The notes under the pieces: model-generated
Database searches by the model: none
What the model was told of the DNA's origin: nothing
What the model saw: the letters and a program-made list of their open reading frames with translations, nothing else
Program-made: the position numbers and the translations under genes
NCBI GenBank assembly: GCA_029288195.1
Contig: JARFPR010000500.1
Coordinates: forward strand, 1 to 5,785
Direction: 5' to 3'
Source of the DNA: Gammaproteobacteria bacterium
GTDB lineage: Bacteria > Pseudomonadota > Gammaproteobacteria > GCA-001735895
DNA length: 5,785 nucleotides
Shown: positions 1-4,936 of the stretch, piece by piece
Numbering within the stretch: the first letter of the stretch is position 1
How the letters are laid out: the number at the start of each line of letters is the position of its first letter

Positions 1-556
1 GAAAATCGAAACCGAAGACGGGTTTCGCACTGTTGGCATCGCTTCCCAGCTCGCGGAATTTATCCTGGTATTGCTGGTAATGTTCGTAATCGAACAGGCA
101 GGCACAGAATTCCCCGATGTTGTGTAGCACTGCCGCACTGCGGACTTCGTAGATCGAGTGAATTCCCTGTAAGGTAATGAAGCGCTCGAGTTGTGCCAAC
201 AGGTGAAAAGTACGGCTCATCAACTGGTGGTAACTCTGCCGCCGACGTGCTTCCGGATGCGTCTGGTCGAGTACCTTGTGCTGCATTACCAGGTCGGCAA
301 TGGCACTGTCGCTAAGCAGACTCAATGCGCTATGCACCGATTCGACTGGATGCTTGCCGCTATCGCACAGCCTGGAGTTAACTTCGTGATACAGCGATAC
401 GCTCATGCCGGGATCGAGCGAGATTATATCTGCCAGGTCGCGAACGGTTTTAGTGTGATCTTCGAGCGTTTCCAGCGCCTTGCGATGAAAAATCTCTAAC
501 GCGGGAATAAATTCATGATGCGAGGATAACCAGGCGCGCGCTGCTTGTTCGGTCAT
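1..556 (-). CDS. HDOD-domain protein, 3' end outside the window
   Basis: The first 185 residues are visible; the C-terminus lies beyond the left edge. The N-terminal part has the HDOD pattern (a HD-related output domain found in bacterial signalling proteins): a helix ending in LADIISLDPG (residues 41-50) followed by SLYHEVNSRL (54-63), then a helical region and VLHNIGEF (143-150) at the place where HD phosphohydrolases carry the His-Asp pair. Here the pair is His145-Asn146, so metal-dependent hydrolase activity is unlikely from this motif, which is usual for a regulatory HDOD domain. The ATG lies 6 nt after the stop of the PilZ gene, so the two are almost certainly co-transcribed with pomA and pomB. 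No strong Shine-Dalgarno is placed before the ATG, and translational coupling is plausible. Family assignment is fairly sure; the specific role, probably in motility or c-di-GMP signalling, is inferred from context. An extra C-terminal domain cannot be excluded. Confidence 0.8.
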   Translation of the reverse strand, partial: MTEQAARAWLSSHHEFIPALEIFHRKALETLEDHTKTVRDLADIISLDPGMSVSLYHEVNSRLCDSGKHPVESVHSALSLLSDSAIADLVMQHKVLDQTHPEARRRQSYHQLMSRTFHLLAQLERFITLQGIHSIYEVRSAAVLHNIGEFCACLFDYEHYQQYQDKFRELGSDANSAKPVFGFDF

Positions 557-562
557 CTTTGC

Positions 563-1132
563 TTAATTTTCCTGTGCGTTACTCAGTGATTCCATTTGTT
601 TGCCGTGCATGTGCTTGATCAGTATTTCGCGATCGGCTTCGTGCAGGTTTTCGAAATCGAGCGAAATACGATATTTACCCTGATCCTGGCTCTGATCCTT
701 TTCTACCAGTACGACCCTGGCAATAATGACAAGCCTGTATCCAGAGGGCAATAGTTTTAATTTCAATTCAACCAGTTCGTCATGCCCGGGAGCCTGATCG
801 TCATAAAAAGCAATTCCCTGGGCGCTGAGGTTAACCGATTTTTGTGTCATTGCCAGGTCGTTTTCATCGCTAATGAGTTTGTTTGTGAGATTATCAATCT
901 GTTCTTCAAGAACGCCGAGATAACGCCCCAGTTCTGGCATCTTGGTGTTGATCTTGTGGCGATCGGCAATATGCTGTTCGATCTGGAAATTGTAGTTGTT
1001 GCGTATTGAAAACGCGTGCTCGTTGGTCCAGAAGTCTTCGAGACGATCGTCAATCGCCGCCTGGTCAATTTGCACAAGCGACAGCAAGGTCTCGTCTTCG
1101 ATGCGAAAATAGCGTCTTCTTTCGTCAGTCAT
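563..1132 (-). CDS. PilZ-domain protein with a helical insert, probable c-di-GMP receptor
   Basis: A protein of 189 residues. It opens with RRRYFR (5-10), giving the RxxxR c-di-GMP motif at R6/R10, and carries the second motif NLSAQG (101-106, NxSxxG) followed by beta-strand-like sequence to about residue 165 and a short C-terminal helix. In an ordinary PilZ domain these two motifs lie about 20-30 residues apart; here they are about 90 apart. The intervening segment is polar and helical-looking, with a clean heptad pattern L68, L72, L75, I79, L82, L86, which suggests a short coiled coil and an oligomer. The ATG at 1132 was chosen over an upstream in-frame start near 1444 because the extension would lie wholly inside pomB and the motif-bearing N-terminus starts exactly here. 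The gene begins 7 nt after the pomB stop. From context it probably acts on the flagellar motor in response to c-di-GMP, by analogy with YcgR, to which it is not closely similar in architecture. Confidence 0.87.
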   Translation of the reverse strand: MTDERRRYFRIEDETLLSLVQIDQAAIDDRLEDFWTNEHAFSIRNNYNFQIEQHIADRHKINTKMPELGRYLGVLEEQIDNLTNKLISDENDLAMTQKSVNLSAQGIAFYDDQAPGHDELVELKLKLLPSGYRLVIIARVVLVEKDQSQDQGKYRISLDFENLHEADREILIKHMHGKQMESLSNAQEN

Positions 1133-1139
1133 GGTGGGC

Positions 1140-2051
1140 CTAGCCGTCTGGCTCGGTAACGTAATCGACGTTTTCCGAGGGCGACTGCCCGGCAATCGGG
1201 AGCCGGTTGCCATGCAGAACGCTGATTTCCACGCGGCGGTTTTTGGCACGATTCTCCCAACTATCATTGGGTACAATCGGCTCGTTGTCGGCCATCGCCC
1301 TGATTTCCATGCGCTCGGGGTCAACGTCGCCTTCCTGGATAAAATAATGAACCACGCTTGCCGCACGTGCTGCCGACAGATCCCAGTTGGAGCGGAAGCG
1401 ACGAGTCTCGATGGGAATGTCATCGGTATGCCCGGCGATAACAAAGTGTCCGTCTCGTTGATTCAGGACGTCGGCAATCTGCTTCAGTATGGGCAGGAAT
1501 TTCTGTTGCAATTCGGCGAATCCGGAACCGAAGGAGCCGCGCTCACGAATTCTTATCAATACACGGTCGTTAAAGGCTTCAACTTCGACCAGGCCGTCAC
1601 CTATGGCCTCAGCCAGTTCGTCCTGCAGTTCTTCGGCTTCTGCCTGGGCTTCGCGCTGCGCCTTTTGCTGGGCGATCGCCTCGGCCTCGGCTTCACCCAT
1701 GCCGCCATCATTGCGAGATTTGGAATCGTTAAAGTCGAGGTTAGTCTTGGTGTCGTCGGTGGTTTTTTCACGCATTATTTCGAGCGGCGTTACCTCGGTG
1801 GGTGTGCCCGGGCTGTACTGCTTGGCGATAACGCTGGTGCCTTTCGGAATCTCGGTAGCTTTGACGATGCGCTGCACACCGAAGGCAAGCTTCATCGCAC
1901 CGGCAACTTGCTTGTACTTGAGTACATCCATTTCCGCGAATGACAACAGCAACACGAAAAAGCACATCAGCAGCGCCATCATGTCAGCGAAAGTAGCAAG
2001 CCAGGGGGGTAGGCCTTCCTCACATGGTGGGCATTCGCATTCCTCGCTCAT
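1140..2051 (-). CDS. pomB: Flagellar stator protein PomB/MotB
   Basis: A protein of 303 residues, close to the length of Vibrio PomB. It is the peptidoglycan-anchored half of the stator. The order is a short cytoplasmic N-terminus with CECPPC (5-10); one membrane helix at about 17-38 containing the ion-binding aspartate D23 in TFADMMALLMCFF; a plug-like amphipathic stretch after it (41-60); an Ala/Glu/Gln-rich linker (about 117-150); and a C-terminal OmpA-like peptidoglycan-binding domain with GHTD (207-210), NWDLSAARA (222-230) and NRRVEIS (271-277). The segment around D23 and the following MDVLKYKQVAGAMKLAFGVQ matches PomB better than proton-type MotB, so a sodium stator is likely. The ATG is preceded by AGGGA with 6 nt spacing, and this site overlaps the pomA stop codon. 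It is second in the pomA-pomB-pilZ-HDOD unit. Confidence 0.95.
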   Translation of the reverse strand: MSEECECPPCEEGLPPWLATFADMMALLMCFFVLLLSFAEMDVLKYKQVAGAMKLAFGVQRIVKATEIPKGTSVIAKQYSPGTPTEVTPLEIMREKTTDDTKTNLDFNDSKSRNDGGMGEAEAEAIAQQKAQREAQAEAEELQDELAEAIGDGLVEVEAFNDRVLIRIRERGSFGSGFAELQQKFLPILKQIADVLNQRDGHFVIAGHTDDIPIETRRFRSNWDLSAARAASVVHYFIQEGDVDPERMEIRAMADNEPIVPNDSWENRAKNRRVEISVLHGNRLPIAGQSPSENVDYVTEPDG

Positions 2052-2057
2052 CGCAAA

Positions 2058-2062
2058 TCCCT
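2058..2062 (-). promoter_or_regulatory. Shine-Dalgarno site of pomB overlapping the pomA stop
   Basis: AGGGA on the minus strand, 6 nt before the pomB ATG. Its first two bases are the last two of the pomA TAG stop, so pomA and pomB are probably translationally coupled, which would help keep the fixed subunit ratio of the stator. Confidence 0.65.
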
Positions 2063-2816
2063 ACTCGTCTTCCTGGCGCTTGCTTTCCGGGAGGTAGGCG
2101 TTCAGTAGCTGTTTCAAAACGCGGGGATTGGTACCTTCCTGGATACCATTGATCGACTCGAGGATCAGGTCCTTGTTGAGTTTTTCGTAACCACTGATCA
2201 GGACCAGTTTTTCCGACAGTGGCGAGGCAAACGCGTTGGCGATTATCGCGCCGTATAGCGTGGTCAATAGTGCGACCGCCATGGCCGGGCCGATTGCGGC
2301 CGGGTCCGACATGTTTGCCAGCATCTGTACCAGGCCGATCAGGGTTCCGATCATGCCCATCGCCGGCGCATAAACCGCCATTGCCTTGAACATATCGGCG
2401 CCAACGGTGTGGCGTTCGATTGACATGTTGATATCTTTGGCGAGCAACCCCTTGACCACTTCCGGGGCATGACCGTCTATGCACAGGCTGATACCGCGTT
2501 CCAGGAAACCGTTGCCGATTTCGCGGCCTTCCAGTGCCAGGATGCCTTCCTTGCGCGCGATATTGGCGAGTTCGACCGATTCATCGATCAGGTTTTGAGG
2601 GCGGTCGAGCTTATAAAAGAAACCTTTCAAACCAATTTTGAAAGAGCCGAGGAAATTGCCGATGGTGACGCGCATCAGCGTAACTGCAAAAGTCCCACCC
2701 ACCACTATTAACAGTGAGGGTGCATTGACAAATAATACGAACGGACCGCCGAGGCTTATCGCTGTCGCGATAATGATATAGGCCAGTATAAATCCAACAA
2801 TTGATGCGATATCCAC
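2061..2816 (-). CDS. pomA: Flagellar stator protein PomA/MotA, GTG start
   Basis: A protein of 251 residues with four membrane helices (about 3-22, 30-50, 147-168 and 179-198) and a large cytoplasmic loop between helices 2 and 3 that contacts the rotor protein FliG. The ion-channel half of the stator partners PomB. Compared from memory with Vibrio PomA, numbering is collinear: P151 and T158 in YAPAMGMIGTLIGL, and T185/T186 in ALLTTLYGA. These threonines are linked with sodium coupling in PomA. Loop residues R88, K89, E96 and E99 are kept, while the residue equivalent to E97 is Gly. The start is GTG at 2816, supported by AGGAG 7 nt upstream; the next in-frame ATG is far inside the first cytoplasmic loop. 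It is the first gene of the operon and sits about 72 nt below the predicted start site of a sigma-28 promoter, which fits a late flagellar gene. Confidence 0.96.
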   Translation of the reverse strand: MDIASIVGFILAYIIIATAISLGGPFVLFVNAPSLLIVVGGTFAVTLMRVTIGNFLGSFKIGLKGFFYKLDRPQNLIDESVELANIARKEGILALEGREIGNGFLERGISLCIDGHAPEVVKGLLAKDINMSIERHTVGADMFKAMAVYAPAMGMIGTLIGLVQMLANMSDPAAIGPAMAVALLTTLYGAIIANAFASPLSEKLVLISGYEKLNKDLILESINGIQEGTNPRVLKQLLNAYLPESKRQEDE

Positions 2817-2823
2817 CCAGTTG

Positions 2824-2828
2824 CTCCT
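2824..2828 (-). promoter_or_regulatory. Shine-Dalgarno site of pomA, fixes the GTG start
   Basis: AGGAG on the minus strand, 7 nt before GTG at 2816. The site is near-consensus with ideal spacing and is the main reason to accept the GTG start; no ATG nearby gives a full first membrane helix. Confidence 0.8.
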
Positions 2829-2894
2829 GCTCGCTAACCTGTGATCATGTAAATTTGGAGTCCAAAGCAGGAATACGGGTCTGCTCGTATAGTG

Positions 2895-2921
2895 GTATCG
2901 GTCGGCGGAACTAAATCTTTA
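2895..2921 (-). promoter_or_regulatory. Sigma-28 (FliA) promoter for the pomA-pomB-pilZ-HDOD operon
   Basis: On the minus strand the -35 element is TAAAGATT (2921-2914), then exactly 11 nt, then a -10 element ACCGATAC (2902-2895). The enterobacterial FliA consensus is TAAAGTTT-N11-GCCGATAA, so 7 of 8 and 6 of 8 bases match, including the CCGATA core, with the preferred spacing. Transcription would begin near 2888, leaving a leader of roughly 72 nt before the GTG of pomA. A stator operon is an expected FliA target. No competing sigma-70 promoter of similar quality was seen here. Confidence 0.75.
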
Positions 2922-2947
2922 GCCGTAATGTTGTGATAATTACGGCT
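2921..2947. repeat. Perfect 9-bp inverted repeat next to the sigma-28 promoter
   Basis: The arms are AGCCGTAAT (2921-2929) and ATTACGGCT (2939-2947), separated by 9 nt. The arms are exact complements. On the minus strand the structure follows the HExxH gene by 37 nt and its last base is the first base of the -35 element. It is not followed by a T-run on the minus strand, so it is a poor intrinsic terminator; a protein-binding operator or a transcript-end hairpin without a U-tract are both possible. Confidence 0.75.
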
Positions 2948-2953
2948 TTATTG

Positions 2954-2969
2954 GGCCTGTTTCGAGGCC
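2954..2969. repeat. Short GC-rich inverted repeat downstream of the HExxH gene
   Basis: GGCCT (2954-2958) and AGGCC (2965-2969) flank a 6-nt loop. It begins 15 nt past the stop of the HExxH gene on the minus strand and is followed there by CAATAAAG rather than a T-run. It may form a small hairpin that, with the larger repeat beside it, marks the 3' end of the mazG-tetR-HExxH transcript; a five-base stem is weak evidence. Confidence 0.35.
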
Positions 2970-2984
2970 GAATTGAGGGTCGTT

Positions 2985-3491
2985 TTATGCCTGTCGAAGT
3001 TGTACCGGGGCTAACTGTCTGGAATCCAGTAGTTCGTGGCTTATCAGCCAGGCAAGTGCATCGTCGGCGTCGTGTTCAAACCAGGCCCTGCTTGAGCCAA
3101 GCCGAAAACTATATCCCCAGGTATCCATGTCTGTGAACATGCGTTCACGCCCGAATCCTTCGACCTCGTCTGCGAGCACTATTTGCAGGTAACAAACCGC
3201 GTTTTCTTCGGCTTCGTCGCTACAGGCGTTGGTATCAAGCTTCCGGCGCCGTGCCGGATCAAGGCAAATGAAATGGCAGGCCTCGTGCAGGATGGAATGT
3301 AGCGGGGTGTCATCGCGGGCAAATAAATGATTGTGTTTCAGGCCGGCTTCCTGCTCTCCCCAGTAGCTGTGTGGAATGGGCTGGTTAGCGGGGCAGTGTT
3401 CTAAATTCAATCCGAATTCTGCCAATAGACGGACGAGTCCGGTAGCGCCGATGTCGGCAAGGCGCAGTACGTCCGGGTTGTCAGTCGGCAT
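2985..3491 (-). CDS. Uncharacterised HExxH protein, putative zinc-binding/metalloprotease-like
   Basis: A protein of 168 residues with no signal peptide or membrane helix, so probably cytoplasmic. The central feature is LHEACHFICLDPARRR (68-83), which contains an HExxH zinc motif (H69, E70, H73). It is followed about 20 residues on by an acidic run SDEAEENAVCYLQ (91-103), whose E93, E95 or E96 could be a third metal ligand in a gluzincin-like arrangement. The C-terminal half has MDTWGYSFRLGSSRAWF (122-138) and a final helix. It resembles in feel a conserved hypothetical family of proteobacteria, but I cannot name it with certainty. Its ATG lies inside the end of the tetR gene (11-nt overlap, different frame), implying translational coupling and a shared transcript with mazG and tetR. 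It is not EpmC, which has a similar HExxH but a different surrounding sequence. The function is unknown. Confidence 0.8.
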   Translation of the reverse strand: MPTDNPDVLRLADIGATGLVRLLAEFGLNLEHCPANQPIPHSYWGEQEAGLKHNHLFARDDTPLHSILHEACHFICLDPARRRKLDTNACSDEAEENAVCYLQIVLADEVEGFGRERMFTDMDTWGYSFRLGSSRAWFEHDADDALAWLISHELLDSRQLAPVQLRQA

Positions 3492-4068
3492 ATGCCTGCA
3501 GCAGCTTGCTTATTGTCTGTTGCAGTCGCCACCATTCCTCGACCTTGTACTGCTGCGATTGTTTGCGCGTTCGAATCACGAGGTAGTTTACAGAGGCGCC
3601 AAATACGCCGAGTACGCCACCGATGTCGATGTTCGGTTGATGATAAAAAGCGCGGACCCGTTTCACCAGTTCCATGCCTCGCTCGCCGCGTATACGCGCC
3701 AGGGTATTGGTCAGATTGTTTTGCTCCGACATTTCCCAGGCCATGATTTCAAGCGCCAGTGGGCGTGATTCCAGCGCTGTAACATAGCGATCGAGCAAGC
3801 GTTGCAGGAAATCGGGCAGCGCGATTTCGGCACACTCGGCAGCCGTTTCGGTTAAAATTTCATCCACCTCCCACCACAGGGTAGTGGTTTCCGCGAATGC
3901 CAGCAGTAATTCATCAAAACCGCCAAAATAACGGTAAATCAAAACCTTATCGCAACCTGCCCGGCGTGCAATCGCGTTAATGCCAACCGCGGGGTAACCC
4001 TGCTCGAGCAAAATTGAACCCACCGCATTGAGGATGCGTTGCTCGGTTTGTATCCTGCTTCTGGTCAT
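3481..4068 (-). CDS. TetR-family transcriptional regulator
   Basis: A protein of 195 residues, the usual TetR length. The N-terminal DNA-binding domain is clear: helix 1 ILNAVGSILLEQGY (12-25), then VGINAIARRAGCDKVLIYRYF (28-48), the TetR helix-turn-helix ending in the typical YRYF, followed by GGFDELLLAFAE (49-60). The C-terminal ligand-binding region (about 65-195) is helical and does not point to a known ligand; it is rich in aromatic residues including WWEVDE and EEWWRLQ. The gene starts 10 nt after mazG and its end overlaps the HExxH gene by 11 nt. No clear Shine-Dalgarno precedes the ATG, so it may rely on reading-through from mazG. TetR proteins often control their own operon or a neighbour; candidate targets here are the mazG/amgK divergent region and the palindrome before pomA, both unproven. 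Confidence 0.93.
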   Translation of the reverse strand: MTRSRIQTEQRILNAVGSILLEQGYPAVGINAIARRAGCDKVLIYRYFGGFDELLLAFAETTTLWWEVDEILTETAAECAEIALPDFLQRLLDRYVTALESRPLALEIMAWEMSEQNNLTNTLARIRGERGMELVKRVRAFYHQPNIDIGGVLGVFGASVNYLVIRTRKQSQQYKVEEWWRLQQTISKLLQAYAD

Positions 4069-4078
4069 GTTTTAGCTG

Positions 4079-4861
4079 TCATCCGACCGTGCTCTTGGAT
4101 TCCTGCCAGAAGTGTTCCATCTGTTCTAGCTGCTGCTGATCCATTTCGATTCCGGCATTCGCCATTTGCTGCTGCACGTATGCAAAGCGGCGCAGGAATT
4201 TTCGATTGGTGTTACGCAGTGACATTTCGGCGTTTACCCTGGCGTGGCGAGCGAGATTGACGCAAACAAACATCAGGTCTCCGAGCTCATCGCTAATGGC
4301 CTGGCTGTCGCCGGTGCTGAAAGCGTGCTTTAACTCTGCCAGTTCTTCCTCGAGTTTATCGAATACCGGGATTATGTCCGGCCAGTCGAAGCCAAAAGCG
4401 GCGGCATCCTTCTGGATCTGGCAGGCACGGTAAATGGCCGAATTGGAGCCCGAGTCTTCACCCAGACTTGCCTTTGCCTGGCCCGACTTTTCCTGTTGCT
4501 TGAGTGCCTGCCACTGTTGCGACAGGGTTTCATCGTTAAACTCCTGGTCGCGCGTTTCACCGAAAACGTGCGGGTGACGGCGCAGCATTTTATCGGTGAT
4601 CCCCTGGGCGACATCATTGAATGTGAACTGGCCCTGTTCCTCGGCAATACGCGCATGAAATACGATGTTGAACAGCAGGTCGCCCAGTTCTTCCTTCAGG
4701 TTCTGCGTGTCGTCGCGCTCGATTGCGTCGAGCAGCTCGTGGGTTTCATCCAGCGTGTAGCCGGCGATCGAAGCGCTGGTTTGACGGATATCCCAGGGAC
4801 AGCCATTATCCGGGTGACGTAAATCCTTCATTACCTGGAGCAGGTTTTCAATTGCGCTCAT
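4079..4861 (-). CDS. mazG: Nucleoside triphosphate pyrophosphohydrolase MazG
   Basis: A protein of 260 residues, nearly the length of E. coli MazG (263), that hydrolyses NTPs and dNTPs to the monophosphate and pyrophosphate; in E. coli it is also linked to ppGpp levels and clearing of aberrant nucleotides. It starts with the typical LLQVMKDLRHPDNGCPWD (7-24). Two MazG repeats are present: the N-terminal one with ExxE at E39/E42 and ELGD at 58-61 (E58, D61), and the C-terminal one with EEELAE (171-176) and DELGDLMF (191-198; E192, D195), the Mg-binding acidic residues of the catalytic domain. Between them is RACQIQKDAAAFGFDWP (145-161), a conserved MazG segment. The ATG at 4861 faces amgK across 75 bp. 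It leads the mazG-tetR-HExxH unit. No strong Shine-Dalgarno is seen, but start position and length agree with the family. Confidence 0.97.
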   Translation of the reverse strand: MSAIENLLQVMKDLRHPDNGCPWDIRQTSASIAGYTLDETHELLDAIERDDTQNLKEELGDLLFNIVFHARIAEEQGQFTFNDVAQGITDKMLRRHPHVFGETRDQEFNDETLSQQWQALKQQEKSGQAKASLGEDSGSNSAIYRACQIQKDAAAFGFDWPDIIPVFDKLEEELAELKHAFSTGDSQAISDELGDLMFVCVNLARHARVNAEMSLRNTNRKFLRRFAYVQQQMANAGIEMDQQQLEQMEHFWQESKSTVG

Positions 4862-4936
4862 CTGTTATATTACGTTTGTGTAAGTAAATACCGGATAATA
4901 CCGGCCTTTTAACAGAATCGCAGCCGCAACTGCCAT
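4862..4936. promoter_or_regulatory. Divergent mazG/amgK intergenic region with phased direct repeat
   Basis: These 75 bp must hold promoters for both flanking genes unless one is read from outside. AATACCGG occurs twice, at 4887-4894 and 4897-4904, one DNA turn (10 bp) apart. Possible -10 boxes overlap it: GATAAT at 4894-4899 for amgK and TATTAT at 4900-4895 for mazG, but no good -35 element sits at the right distance for either. The repeat could be a binding site for a regulator acting on both genes; this is a weak call. Confidence 0.35.

Noticed and set aside
191..499. Plus-strand open frame opposite the HDOD gene
   Set aside because: Antisense to a recognisable HDOD domain; no motif or ribosome site of its own.
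1133..1444. N-terminal extension of the PilZ gene to an upstream start at 1444
   Set aside because: The extra 104 residues are encoded inside pomB in another frame and show no domain; the ATG at 1132 places the RxxxR motif at the N-terminus and starts 7 nt after the pomB stop.
1131..1943. Long plus-strand open frame of 270 codons opposite pomB
   Set aside because: It lies wholly antisense to pomB, whose product has all stator motifs. The translated sequence shows no family motif and is explained by codon bias of the real gene.
2020..2484. Minus-strand open frame of 154 codons within pomA and the pomB start
   Set aside because: It overlaps pomA in another frame, is rich in Arg/Gly/His as shadow frames are, and has no start signal.
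2921..2947. Palindrome as a standard Rho-independent terminator
   Set aside because: On the minus strand the stem is followed by AAAGATTT, not a T-run; on the plus strand only TTTA follows and no plus-strand gene ends there.
4870..4899. Sigma-70 promoter for amgK (TTACGT, 18 nt, GATAAT)
   Set aside because: The -10 is fair but the -35 matches the consensus at only two positions, so it was not listed as a separate promoter.
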